Source of the DNA: Gemmiger sp. An87
GTDB taxonomy: Bacteria; Bacillota; Clostridia; Oscillospirales; Ruminococcaceae
Assembly: GCF_002159185.1 (NCBI RefSeq)
Contig: NZ_NFHD01000008.1
Location: 51,676 to 115,675 of the forward strand
Length of the DNA stretch: 64,000 bases
Direction: 5' to 3'
The notes below the pieces were generated by a model. It saw only the letters and a program-made list of their open reading frames with translations. It had not been told where the DNA came from and made no database searches. Positions within the stretch are counted from its first letter, which is position 1. Each line of letters begins with the position of its first letter. Of this stretch, positions 34,912-43,597 are shown in pieces. The translations under genes were made by a program, and so were the position numbers.

Positions 34912-35886
34912 TCAAAGACTGGCCCAGTCGCTGTGCTGGCGCAGCCTGCGGCGGATGCCGGGGCCGTCCTGCACCACCTCCAGCAGACCCTGGCGGCAGA
35001 AGGCCTCGATGCGCAGCGCCAGCCAGCCGTCGCCCACGCCCAGCTGGTACCGGCCCAGCACGTTGCCCACCAGCGAGGCCTCCAGAAATTCCTCCGGCAG
35101 CCGCTCCAGCTCCCGCAGAAGGAAGCTGTCGTAGAAATTCTCCGGCATGCTCTGCAGCCCGCCGTTCAGGCAGACCCGCAGGGGCGCGTTCTCCCGCTGC
35201 AGCTCCTTCCAGCGCCCGGCGCAGGCCTGCAGCAGGGCGGGCTTTGCGGTCTGGGCCAGCGGCAGATACCGCCCCCACTCGCCGGGGCCGATCTCGCCCC
35301 AGCCGGTGTAGGCCATCATGGTTTCGCCCTCGCCGTATTCCCACACCGGCAGCTTAATCAGCTGCACCGGCCCGTGGTGCGCCAGTTCGTTCAGCTTTGC
35401 CAGCAGCCAGCACAGGCCGCAGGCGTCGTCCGGGCCCGCGCTGTACCAGATGCGCAGCTCCTCGCCGTTTGCGCTGCGGGTGAGCACCGTTTGCAGGTTT
35501 GCCTGCAGCTCGTTCAGCGATTCGCTGATGATCTGCTCCCGCTCGGCCTCGCTGCCCCCGAAGCTGGCGGCAAACAGCCGTTCCAGCAAGCGGCGGCGGC
35601 CCTGGGGAAACTGGCTTTCGGCAATGTCGCCCATGCTCCAGCCGCCTTCCAGGCTGAACACGTTGGCCGGCTCACCGCCCAGGGGCCGGGCTTCTTCCCA
35701 CTCCCGGCGGGCCCGCTGCTCCGCCGCCTGCCGGGCGGCCTGCACCTCGGGCGCGGGGGAGGTGCGCTCCTCCCCCTCCCGGGCAGCAACAATCACGCTC
35801 ACCGCGCCGGTGTACTCCCCCTGCCCGTAATGCTGGGCCATCTTCAGGCTGCCGCAGGCGCTGCGGCTGAACACCACGTCCATCAT
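34912..35886 (-). CDS. DUF1835/DUF3658 domain protein
   Basis: A 324-residue cytoplasmic protein. The N-terminus (MMDVVFSRSACGSLKMAQ) and the motif RIWYSAGPDDACGLCWLLAKL near residue 145 are typical of DUF1835; the C-terminal part (about 245-320) with LERLPEEFLEASLVGNVLG matches the helical DUF3658-like region. No enzymatic function is established for the family. It lies 22 bp after the dehydrogenase gene, so the two are probably co-transcribed. Confidence 0.75.
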   Translation of the reverse strand: MMDVVFSRSACGSLKMAQHYGQGEYTGAVSVIVAAREGEERTSPAPEVQAARQAAEQRARREWEEARPLGGEPANVFSLEGGWSMGDIAESQFPQGRRRLLERLFAASFGGSEAEREQIISESLNELQANLQTVLTRSANGEELRIWYSAGPDDACGLCWLLAKLNELAHHGPVQLIKLPVWEYGEGETMMAYTGWGEIGPGEWGRYLPLAQTAKPALLQACAGRWKELQRENAPLRVCLNGGLQSMPENFYDSFLLRELERLPEEFLEASLVGNVLGRYQLGVGDGWLALRIEAFCRQGLLEVVQDGPGIRRRLRQHSDWASL

Positions 35887-35908
35887 TTTGCTGTTTCCTC
35901 CTGTTTTT

Positions 35909-37021
35909 TTAAACCGGCTGCGCCAGCGCCTTTACCGCGCCAATCAGGTCCTCGGCGGTGACGGCGAAGGGCATGTTGCCCATGTTGCCCGCCGGGTCCA
36001 GCGCCACCCGGGCCAGCTCGGAAAGCTCGGCGCCGGTGATGTCCGCAAGTGCCAGGTCCGCAAGGCCGGTGGGCAGCCCCACCGACTTGCAGAAGGCCCG
36101 CACCTGGCTAAGGTCCTGCCTTGCCCGCAAGGGCTGTGCGCCCAGCCGCTGCTCCAGCACCAGCTGCACCTGCACGCCAAAGGCCACCGCCTCGCCGTGA
36201 CCTGCCCGGTTTGCCCGGCCCAGGCTGGCGATGCCGTTGGCCACTGCATGGGCCGCGGCAAGGCCGCCGCTCTCGAAACCCACGCCGCTTAAATATATGT
36301 TGGTCTCCACAATGGTTTCCAATTCCTCGCCGGGGCGTTTTTCCCGGGCCTGCTCCAGGGCCTTGGCCCCGCAGCGAAGCAGGTTGTTCCAGCAGCCCTG
36401 GGCAAGGCACAGCGCCGCCGCGCCGGGGGCGGTGCCGAAGCTGTTTTTGCCGCCTGCCTCGGCGCAGGCCCGGGCCTCGAACCAGGTGGACAGCGCATCC
36501 CCCATGCCCGCCGCCAGCAGTCGGGCCGGGGCGGCGGCGATGTGGGCGGTGTCCGCCAACACCAGATCCGGGTTTTTGTCCAGATACAGGTACCGGTCAA
36601 AGATACCGTCCGGGGTGTACAGCACCGCCAGGGCGCTGCAGGGCGCGTCGGTGGAGGCCACGGTGGGCAGCATCACCATGGGCGCGCGGGCGAAGGCCGC
36701 CACGGCCTTGGCCACGTCCAGATGACGGCCGCCGCCTGCGCCCGCCACCACCTGGCAGCCGCTGGCCTCAAAGCGGCGCACCAGCTCGGTGATCTCCTTT
36801 TCGCAGCAGGCCCCCTCAAAGGGCACAAATTCCACCCCGCCCGCGCCGGGCAGGCCCTCCTCCACATCCCGCCGGATGCGTTCGATGCCCGCCGCGTCGC
36901 TGATGAGGAACAGCCCCTGCCCCAGCCGCCGGGTATAGCGGCCCAGGCGGCGCAGTGCCCCCGGTCCCTGCACATACCGGCTGGGTGCGCCGGTGCGTCT
37001 GTCCTGTTCATGGTCTGTCAT
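35909..37021 (-). CDS. iron-containing alcohol dehydrogenase family, glycerol dehydrogenase-like
   Basis: A 370-residue NAD-dependent dehydrogenase. Start 37021 (MTDHEQDRR) follows GGGAGGGGAG; the frame upstream is non-coding. It has the Rossmann part with GAGGGRHLDVAKAVA, the substrate/metal region LPTVASTDAPCSALAVLY, and metal ligands in GMGDALSTWFEA and the His pair HAVANGI...GHGEAVAFG. This matches GldA and relatives (glycerol-1-phosphate or related polyol dehydrogenases cannot be excluded). A weak promoter may lie around 37075-37110. Confidence 0.85.
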   Translation of the reverse strand: MTDHEQDRRTGAPSRYVQGPGALRRLGRYTRRLGQGLFLISDAAGIERIRRDVEEGLPGAGGVEFVPFEGACCEKEITELVRRFEASGCQVVAGAGGGRHLDVAKAVAAFARAPMVMLPTVASTDAPCSALAVLYTPDGIFDRYLYLDKNPDLVLADTAHIAAAPARLLAAGMGDALSTWFEARACAEAGGKNSFGTAPGAAALCLAQGCWNNLLRCGAKALEQAREKRPGEELETIVETNIYLSGVGFESGGLAAAHAVANGIASLGRANRAGHGEAVAFGVQVQLVLEQRLGAQPLRARQDLSQVRAFCKSVGLPTGLADLALADITGAELSELARVALDPAGNMGNMPFAVTAEDLIGAVKALAQPV

Positions 37022-37145
37022 TACAAAACTCCCCTCCCGTTTTCGGGCCGCATGGCCCTTGCTCTCTACTAACAGAAGTATCACAAACCGAAGCACTTTG
37101 CAAGAGTAAAGTTCTCGTTCCAGGGGGAATCCCCCTTTTGAACAC

Positions 37146-37234
37146 GCAAAAAGCAGCCCCAGGCAAACGCCCGAAGCCGCTTTTTGCAGATGATTTGCGG
37201 CAGCCGGCCAAGGAGTGTGGGGACCGGCTGCCCG
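37146..37234. repeat. two hairpins in a gene-free stretch
   Basis: GCAAAAAGC (37146-37154) pairs with GCTTTTTGC (37179-37187), and GGCAGCCGG (37199-37207) with CCGGCTGCC (37224-37232). They fill the space between the dehydrogenase promoter region and the inverted-repeat element at 37268. Neither ends in a clear T tract, so I do not call them terminators. Confidence 0.4.
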
Positions 37235-37267
37235 AGAGAAAGGATGAAAAAGGGGGATATTACCAAA

Positions 37268-37643
37268 GCCGGTGTGGCATAAGAAAACGACGGTTCTGCC
37301 GTAGGATTTTGGCGCACAAAATGTTCAAAGGCGCGGGCAAGCCACCAAGGCTTGCGCCGCCCCTTTTCGCAATTTCTGCATCCAAAATCCTGGGGCAGAA
37401 CTGCGAAGCACCGGAAAAGGCCCGATTTTGATGGGAGTGCAAGGAAAAGACCCGCGGTGGGCTGCGAGCGCATTAAGCATGCGCCCGCTCTGCTTCGCAG
37501 ACCGCCCTGGCCAGTCGAAGAACCCACTGGGTTCTTCGCGGCTTGCGCCGCCCCGGCACCCTTGGTGGTTGTCAAGGGGCTTTGACGCTGCAATCCCGCA
37601 AAAGCGGCCCTTTTCCGGCGTCGTTTTCTTGTGTCACACCGGC
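37268..37643. repeat. 376-bp MITE-like element with 25-bp terminal inverted repeats
   Basis: The ends 37268-37292 and 37619-37643 are inverted copies of GCCGGTGTG.CA.AAGAAAACGACG with two differences. Inside, GTTCTGCC..AGGATTTTGG (37294-37313) pairs with 37384-37405, CCGGAAAAGG near 37412 pairs with the copy near 37605-37617, and AAGAACCCACTGGGTTCTT is a perfect hairpin. No plausible protein is encoded. An exact 18-bp piece of the terminal repeat recurs at 51950. No clear target-site duplication is visible. Confidence 0.65.
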
Positions 37644-37728
37644 TAATAGGCTGTTGTTGGTAATTTTTATCACAATCCGTATATTCAAGTAAGAATATTC
37701 CGGAATGCAATCGAAAGAAAGAGGTCAT

Positions 37729-39096
37729 TCAGCGCCGGGCGCCCTCGTACAGCTCCGGGTCGCTGAAGAATTCCTTGGTGGCCTTGCGCACCTTGGGGAA
37801 CAGCACGATCATGGCGATCAGGTTGGGGATGGTCAGCAGCGCCAGGGCGATGTCCTGGATGGTCCAGACCATTTCCACCTTCAAAAGCGCACCGATGATG
37901 CAGAAGGCCGGGAAAACGTACTTGAACTTGTCGGCAACCTTTGCGCCGAACACATAGTTCAGGCCCACGAAGCCGAAGTACCACTGGCTCATCAGGGTGG
38001 TGCCGCTGAACAGCAAAAGGCAGATGGAAACCACATAGCTCAGCGGCTCCCACACGGTGGCAAAGGCATTGATGGCCAGCACGTTGTCCGGCACGCCGCT
38101 GCCGATGACGCCGGTCACGCCCAGCACCAGGCCGGTGATGGTGCAGATGACGAAGGTGTCCAGGAAGACCTCGGTGACGCCGGTCATGCCCTGCTGCACC
38201 GGGTGCTTCACGTTGGCGGAGGAGTGGATGACGGGGGCAGAGCCCTCGCCGGCCTCATTGGAATAGAGACCGCGGGCCACGCCCTTCTGCATGGCGATGA
38301 TCATGCTGCCCATCGCGCCGCCCGCCATGGCCCGCAGGCCGAAGGCGCTCTGAAAGATTTCGACGAAGACGCCGGGCACCTTGGGGGCGTTGATCAGAAT
38401 GATGACCAGGCCGCCCACCACATACAGCAGCGCCATGGCGGGAACCAGCTTCTGGGCCACATGGGCCAGGCGATGCAAGCCGCCCAGGGTCACAATGAAG
38501 ATCAGGGCCACCAGCACGATGCCGGTAACGAGGGGTGCAACGCCGAAGCTCTGATTCATCACGCCGCTGATGGTGTTGGACTGGATGAAGTTGCCGCCGA
38601 TGATCTGGGTAACCATGAACAGCGCGCACAGCACCGCCAGCCAGGGGGCGTGCAGGCCCTTTTTGATGTAATACATGGGGCCGCCCACCCACTGGCCCTG
38701 CTCGTTGCGTTCACGATACAGAAGGCCCAGCACGATCTCGCTGTATTTGGTGGCCATGCCCACGAAGGCGGCCACCCACATCCAGAAGATGGCGCCCAGG
38801 CCGCCGGCCACCACCGCGGTGGATACGCCCACGATGTTGCCGCTGCCCACGCAGGAGGCCACGGCGGTGCACAGCGCCTGGAAGGAGGTGATGCCGCCGG
38901 CATCCTCCTCGCCGTTCTTTTTGCCCCGGATGGGCTCCCACAGGGTTTTCTTGATGATGTAGCCGAAGTGGCGCACCTGCACCGCCCCGGTCACGATGGT
39001 ATAAAGCACGCCCACGCCCAGCAATACGAACATGAGCCAATCGCCCCAGAGTTTGCCGTCGATGAATTCCAGGGTGGATTGCAGTTGATCCAACAT
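37729..39096 (-). CDS. AGCS-family alanine/glycine:cation symporter
   Basis: A 455-residue membrane carrier importing alanine or glycine with Na+. Ten or eleven membrane segments are predicted. Family signatures: GAVQVRHFGYIIKKTL, GSGNIVGVSTAVVAGGLGAIFWMW near residue 90, and SNEAGEGSAPVIHSSANVKHPVQQG near residue 265. The gene lies 79 bp after the PHP gene, in the same direction. Confidence 0.94.
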   Translation of the reverse strand: MLDQLQSTLEFIDGKLWGDWLMFVLLGVGVLYTIVTGAVQVRHFGYIIKKTLWEPIRGKKNGEEDAGGITSFQALCTAVASCVGSGNIVGVSTAVVAGGLGAIFWMWVAAFVGMATKYSEIVLGLLYRERNEQGQWVGGPMYYIKKGLHAPWLAVLCALFMVTQIIGGNFIQSNTISGVMNQSFGVAPLVTGIVLVALIFIVTLGGLHRLAHVAQKLVPAMALLYVVGGLVIILINAPKVPGVFVEIFQSAFGLRAMAGGAMGSMIIAMQKGVARGLYSNEAGEGSAPVIHSSANVKHPVQQGMTGVTEVFLDTFVICTITGLVLGVTGVIGSGVPDNVLAINAFATVWEPLSYVVSICLLLFSGTTLMSQWYFGFVGLNYVFGAKVADKFKYVFPAFCIIGALLKVEMVWTIQDIALALLTIPNLIAMIVLFPKVRKATKEFFSDPELYEGARR

Positions 39097-39175
39097 GGGT
39101 CTTTCCTCCTAACATTTACGCGTAAGCGCAGGCGCAAACGCCGCAAGGCTTGAGGTCATGCATGGGTGCGGCGGT

Positions 39176-40168
39176 TCAGTCCCACTCCAGATAGATGGGG
39201 TTGGTCCAGGCGGCCCGGCCGAACCGGTCCACCACCTCCACACGCACGTAGCTCTCGTGGCCCTTCAGGGTGTGCTCGGCGTGGGTCAGGGTGTCCTTGC
39301 GCAGCTCGCCGATGACGGTGCCGCCGTCGTTCACGATGTTGCCCGCCACAAAGTTCACACGCTCCACCTTGGAGCAGTCGATCCACACCTTGCCGTCCTT
39401 TACGCCCCAGTCATAGATCTCGGGGCCGGCGGAGGAGTAGTAGTTTCCCTTCATGAAGTTCTCCACAATGGCGTCGTGGGTCAGGCTCTCGGCCTGCACG
39501 CAGATCCAGCCGCCGCAGGCGTCGTCAAACAGACCCTCGTTGTGGTTGTCGTCGCTGGCAAAGCCGTTGATGCGCTTGCCCGCGCGCAGCATCCGGTCCC
39601 ACTGGACCAGGCCGCTGCCCACCGCCGCCTCGTTGGTGGAGTTGTAGTTGAACACTTCCAGCGCGCTCACGCCGGTGGTGTCCATGAATTCCTCGTCCAG
39701 CACGCGGCTCCAGACCGGATGGTTGTAGGTGACCAGGCAGCCGTGGGCGCGCAGCATATCGCTCAGCTGCTGGGCGGCCTTTGCGCCCTCCCACTGGCCG
39801 AAGAACTTGATGGGCGGCAGGTACTGCAGATGACCGAAGGTGCCCTCGGGGGCATTCTTCTGCATCTCGCTGGTGCCCAGGATGCCATGCATGTGGTGCA
39901 GCTTGTAGCGCTCATTGGTGCCGATGGCCCGGTAGAGCACCGCGGTGGCCTCCACGCCGGGCAGGATGATGAAGTCCTCGGTGTTGAACTGGGCCCGGTG
40001 GTCGGTGAAGATGTCGTGCTCGGACATGCACAGGAAATGGTAGCCGTGCTCCTTATACTGGGCCACGTTCTGCTCGGGGGTCAGCATGCCGTCGGAAATG
40101 GTGGTGTGGCTGTGCAGGTTGCCCTTATAGAAGGACCCGCAGCCGGTAAAGCCGTGGTACTCACGCAT
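39176..40168 (-). CDS. PHP-domain phosphoesterase-like protein
   Basis: A 330-residue protein. The N-terminal PHP metal-binding motifs are visible: NLHSHTTISDG near residue 20, SEHD near 50, a Glu in ILPGVEAT and VTYNHPVW. The C-terminal third (about 230-330) is beta-rich. Start 40168 (MREYHGF) is preferred since AAGGAG is suitably spaced; a GTG at 40180 overlaps that ribosome site. Substrate unknown; the neighbouring alanine symporter and MFS carrier suggest small-metabolite catabolism. Confidence 0.82.
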   Translation of the reverse strand: MREYHGFTGCGSFYKGNLHSHTTISDGMLTPEQNVAQYKEHGYHFLCMSEHDIFTDHRAQFNTEDFIILPGVEATAVLYRAIGTNERYKLHHMHGILGTSEMQKNAPEGTFGHLQYLPPIKFFGQWEGAKAAQQLSDMLRAHGCLVTYNHPVWSRVLDEEFMDTTGVSALEVFNYNSTNEAAVGSGLVQWDRMLRAGKRINGFASDDNHNEGLFDDACGGWICVQAESLTHDAIVENFMKGNYYSSAGPEIYDWGVKDGKVWIDCSKVERVNFVAGNIVNDGGTVIGELRKDTLTHAEHTLKGHESYVRVEVVDRFGRAAWTNPIYLEWD

Positions 40169-40238
40169 GGGTTTCGTCACTCCTTGTCATCTGTTTGGGC
40201 CGCCCGGATGCGCGGGTCTTGCCTCTTGGTTTCAGAAT

Positions 40239-40279
40239 AGCATACAAATCCGTGGATTTCCACCACGGATTTGTATGCT
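40239..40279. promoter_or_regulatory. perfect 17-bp inverted repeat between the PHP and MFS genes
   Basis: AGCATACAAATCCGTGG (40239-40255) is repeated exactly inverted at 40263-40279 with a 7-base loop. No T tract follows on the minus strand; a T run starts 6 bases after it on the plus strand, where no gene ends. It lies 70 bp upstream of the PHP start and 57 bp past the MFS stop, so it may be an operator or mRNA stabiliser. Confidence 0.6.
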
Positions 40280-40335
40280 GTGCGAATTTTTTTATGGATT
40301 TGCACGAAGAACAAGGGATTCCGCGTGCATTTTGC

Positions 40336-41634
40336 TTACTTGCCGGCCTGCTGATGTTTCTTGATGCGGCTGATCAGGAAGGTGGACACGAACACGCCGA
40401 TCACGGCCCAGCCGATCATCACGCCGAACACGATGCGGTAGCCCGCCATGCCGGGGAAGCGGTCCAGGAAGTTGCCGTACATCAGGTAGGCGAAGGAGTT
40501 GGGCAGGTAGATCACCAGGGAAGCCAGACTCATGGCCGCGCCGGTGATTTCGGCGGGAACCTTTACCTCGTCCATGGGGGCGAAGAACACGGCACGCATG
40601 GTGAATACGATGGCGCCGAAGCCCAGGGTGCAGGCAGCACCGATGATCCAGTTGCCGGAAGCGCCCAGCGCCTCGTGGGGGATCATCAGGAACAGAGCCA
40701 TGGCCACGATGCAGACGATGAAGCCCATGCGGATGTGCTTGGCGCTGGACTTGTGCACCTTATCGGACATGAAGCCGCCGATGGGGCCGCCCACCATTTT
40801 CAGGCCGTACTGGTTGATGATGCCGTAGGCACCCACCGCGGTGGCGGGCAGCAGGTAGATGTTGTTCAGGAAGGGGATGAAGTAGGTCAGGCCGCAGTAG
40901 ATGCAGTAGACCACGAAGCCGTTCAGAGCAACGGCCCAGATGTCCACGCTCTTGAGGGCCTGCACCATGCCGCCGAAGGCAGCGGTGGCCTTGTTCAGCT
41001 CCTTGCCGTCGGCGCCCACGCGCTTCTCGTCGTTGGGAACGAAGATCAGGCACAGGATGCCCGCCGCGATGGTGGCGCAGGACAGGAAGATCAGACCGGC
41101 GCGCAGGGCACCCGCGCCCTCGCCCATGGCTCCGAAGATGGCCAGCGCGGTGCCCGCGATGATCACGTCCACGATGCCGCGGCCCATTTCCAAAAAGCCG
41201 AACATACGGCCCTGGGTCTTCTCGTCGCCCAAAAGGCGGATGGCCTTGAGCAGAACGGGCCAGTAAGTAACCTCAGCCAGAATGGCGATCACGCCGAAGG
41301 CTGTCAGGAAACCCCAGTAGGGAGGGAAGGTGGCCAGGTAGAAGCCCACCAGACCGATGCCGATCAGGCTTCCGCCGATCATGTACTTCTTGCTGAACAT
41401 GTCGCAGATGTAGATACCGGCGATCAGGCCGATGGTCTGCACGATGCCGTAGGCGCTCATGGCGCCGCCGATCTGGGTATTGGTCAGGCCCATGAACTCC
41501 TGCATGGGAACGTAGAACATATCCTTCATGCTGCCCAGCTTGAAGGCGATGCCGCCGGACAGGGTGAGGATGCAGAAGGTGAACCAGCGGTTCGGAGCCG
41601 CCTTCATCATGGCGGCCTTGGTCTTGTTGCTCAC
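40336..41634 (-). CDS. MFS transporter
   Basis: A 432-residue major facilitator with about 12 membrane segments in two halves joined by a loop near residue 205 (VPNDEKRVGADGKELNK). The cytoplasmic loop between segments 2 and 3 reads DMFSKKYMIGG. Substrate not identifiable. It is divergent from the DeoR regulator and upstream of the PHP and AGCS genes, so that regulator may control all of them. Confidence 0.85.
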   Translation of the reverse strand: MSNKTKAAMMKAAPNRWFTFCILTLSGGIAFKLGSMKDMFYVPMQEFMGLTNTQIGGAMSAYGIVQTIGLIAGIYICDMFSKKYMIGGSLIGIGLVGFYLATFPPYWGFLTAFGVIAILAEVTYWPVLLKAIRLLGDEKTQGRMFGFLEMGRGIVDVIIAGTALAIFGAMGEGAGALRAGLIFLSCATIAAGILCLIFVPNDEKRVGADGKELNKATAAFGGMVQALKSVDIWAVALNGFVVYCIYCGLTYFIPFLNNIYLLPATAVGAYGIINQYGLKMVGGPIGGFMSDKVHKSSAKHIRMGFIVCIVAMALFLMIPHEALGASGNWIIGAACTLGFGAIVFTMRAVFFAPMDEVKVPAEITGAAMSLASLVIYLPNSFAYLMYGNFLDRFPGMAGYRIVFGVMIGWAVIGVFVSTFLISRIKKHQQAGK

Positions 41635-41761
41635 GGTAAATTCCTCCTCAAAACACTCTCATTGCACATTTTCGTTTTCGCGGCAAACGCCCTTGCCGCG
41701 GAATACCGTTTCTGCTTGCGGGGGCACCGCCCTTGCGGCCGCCCCTCTTGGGAACAATCAC

Positions 41762-41790
41762 AGTATACTTGCGGTTTTCTTTGATTTCAA
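41762..41790 (-). promoter_or_regulatory. promoter of the MFS gene
   Basis: TTGAAA (41785-41790), 17-bp spacer, TATACT (41762-41767) on the minus strand, about 130 bp before the start. Confidence 0.65.
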
Positions 41791-41812
41791 GCCCTTTTCC
41801 CCATTTTTTAGC

Positions 41813-41861
41813 AATTAAACAAAGGGAATCTTCATTTTTTGTTCATTTTGTCTGTTTAATT
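41813..41861. promoter_or_regulatory. paired AATTAAACA/TGTTTAATT sites in the divergent region
   Basis: AATTAAACA (41813-41821) and its exact inverse TGTTTAATT (41853-41861) lie 40 bp apart, upstream of the MFS promoter, in the 436-bp gap 41635-42070. Widely spaced repeats of this sort are typical of DeoR-family operators, and the DeoR gene is next door. Confidence 0.4.
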
Positions 41862-42004
41862 TTTGGGTTTGGCCCGGTATACTTATTGTAAAGCCAAGTA
41901 ATTCGCAATTTCTCCCCAACCGTTTCCCCCGGTCCGACCGGGGCGGCGGGGGACGAAAATTGGGATTTATCTGTGAAACAGTGTTCAAACCCGGCTGCTT
42001 TTGC

Positions 42005-42010
42005 TATAAT
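42005..42010 (+). promoter_or_regulatory. -10 element of the deoR-sda promoter
   Basis: A perfect TATAAT, with GTTCAA as the best -35 at 17-bp spacing (41982-41987), about 55 bp before the regulator start. Confidence 0.45.
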
Positions 42011-42070
42011 TTGATGCAGAAACAGCGGGCGGTTTGCCCCGACAAGCGCACACGAAAGGGCGGAAAACAA

Positions 42071-42853
42071 ATGCTTGCGAAAAAACGGTATTCCATTATA
42101 TTAGAAATGCTGGACAGGGACGGTACGGTGCACACCGCCGAGCTGGTGGAGGCGCTGGGCGTTTCCTCCGAGACGGTGCGCAAGGACCTGGAGGAGCTGG
42201 ACCGGCAGGGCAAGCTGCGGCGCATCCACGGCGGCGCGGTGCCCCTGCAGCAGCCGGAGGCCCCCGCGCCCATGGTGGGCTACGTGGCGCTTTCCACCCG
42301 GAACAGCCTGCACATGGAGGAAAAGCAGCGCATTGCCCGCCGGGCCGCCGCCATGGTGGAGGAGGGCCAGGTGGTTGCGCTGGACTACGGCAGCACCAGC
42401 CAGGTGCTGGCCCAGGCGCTGGCCGCCCGGTTCCAGCGGCTGACCGTGGTGACCAACTCCATCCAGAACGCGCTGATTTTAGCGGACAAGCCCGGCTTCA
42501 CGGTGATCCTGACCGGGGGCATCCTCTCGCGGGACGAACGCACCCTGGTGAACGACTTCCCCACCGGCATATTGGACTATGTGCATGTGGACATTTTGTT
42601 TTTGACCGTGACCGGCATCGACCCGGTGGCGGGCCTGACCGACCAGCGGCTGGGCGAGATTTCCATGCAGAACCAGATGCGCAACGCCGCCAGCCGGGTG
42701 ATCGTGGTGGCGGACTCCAGCAAGTTCGGCCGGGCAAGCCTGGTGCGCATCTGCCCCATCAGCGCGGTGGAGGCCATCGTCACCGACGGCGGGGTGGACC
42801 CGGAGCAGGCCGCCGCGGTGGAGGCCTGCGGCGCACGGCTGATTCTGGTGTGA
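42071..42853 (+). CDS. DeoR-family transcriptional repressor
   Basis: A 260-residue regulator. The N-terminal helix-turn-helix (about 3-57) reads RYSIILEMLDRDGTVHTAELVEALGVSSETVRKDLEEL, with the RIHGGAV family signature. The C-terminal effector domain resembles sugar-phosphate isomerases, with ALDYGSTSQVLAQAL and VTNSIQNALIL. The start at 42071 follows AAAGGGCGG. It is followed 53 bp later by serine dehydratase genes and is divergent from the MFS carrier. Confidence 0.92.
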   Translation: MLAKKRYSIILEMLDRDGTVHTAELVEALGVSSETVRKDLEELDRQGKLRRIHGGAVPLQQPEAPAPMVGYVALSTRNSLHMEEKQRIARRAAAMVEEGQVVALDYGSTSQVLAQALAARFQRLTVVTNSIQNALILADKPGFTVILTGGILSRDERTLVNDFPTGILDYVHVDILFLTVTGIDPVAGLTDQRLGEISMQNQMRNAASRVIVVADSSKFGRASLVRICPISAVEAIVTDGGVDPEQAAAVEACGARLILV

Positions 42854-42906
42854 ACGGCCATACGATTTCAAAATAAGAACAAACCCAGCGGGAGGAACAA
42901 AGCAAT

Positions 42907-43569
42907 ATGATGAATGTATTCGATATCGTGGGCCCGGTGATGATCGGCCCTTCCAGTAGCCACACCGCAGGCGCGGTGCGCATCGGCCGGGTGGCCCGGG
43001 CCCTGCTGGGCTGTGAGCCGGTGAGCGCCCAGATTCTTTTGCACGGCAGCTTCGCCAAGACCTACAAGGGCCACGGCACCGACAAGGCCCTCATCGCGGG
43101 CATCATGGGCATGGCCACCGACGACGAGCGCATCCGCTTTTCGCCGCGCCTTGCCGAAGAGGCGGGCCTTTCGGTGAGCATTCTGCCCACCGAGATCGAC
43201 GGCGCGCACCCCAACACCGCCCTCATCACCCTCACCGACGCCACAGGCCGCACCGTGAGCGTGCAGGGGGCCAGCGTGGGCGGCGGCAACATCCTGGTCA
43301 CCAAGGTGAACGGCATGGAGGTATACATCTCCGGCCAGTACAACACCCTGATCGTGCTCCATCAGGACACCCCGGGCATCATCGCGGCGGTGACCGAGCT
43401 GCTGGCGGAGAGCCAGGTGAACATCTGCAACTTCCGCCTTTCCCGCCAGAAAAAGGGCGGCGTGGCGGTGATGACCATCGAGATGGACGGCGGGCTGGAC
43501 CCGGCGCTGAACGGGCGCATCGAGGCGCTGCCCCACATCTTAAGTTCCACCATGCTGCTGGCCAACTGA
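42907..43569 (+). CDS. sdaAB: L-serine dehydratase, beta subunit
   Basis: A 220-residue subunit of the Fe-S-dependent enzyme that deaminates L-serine to pyruvate and ammonia. The N-terminal domain has GPVMIGPSSSHTAGAVRIG; the C-terminal ACT domain (about 145-215) begins NTLIVLHQDTPGIIAAV. It precedes the alpha subunit by 28 bp. Confidence 0.95.
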   Translation: MMNVFDIVGPVMIGPSSSHTAGAVRIGRVARALLGCEPVSAQILLHGSFAKTYKGHGTDKALIAGIMGMATDDERIRFSPRLAEEAGLSVSILPTEIDGAHPNTALITLTDATGRTVSVQGASVGGGNILVTKVNGMEVYISGQYNTLIVLHQDTPGIIAAVTELLAESQVNICNFRLSRQKKGGVAVMTIEMDGGLDPALNGRIEALPHILSSTMLLAN

Positions 43570-43597
43570 CACAGGGCGCGGGAAAGAGAGGTACCTT

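Noticed and set aside
33842..35886. Prophage around the phage-type replication gene
   Set aside because: No integrase, structural, lysis or other phage genes flank it; both neighbours are ordinary chromosomal genes with their own terminators.
37081..37728. Open frames of up to 215 codons across the 37-kb gap
   Set aside because: They run through nested inverted repeats and hairpins, have no ribosome site or recognisable domain, and exist on both strands.
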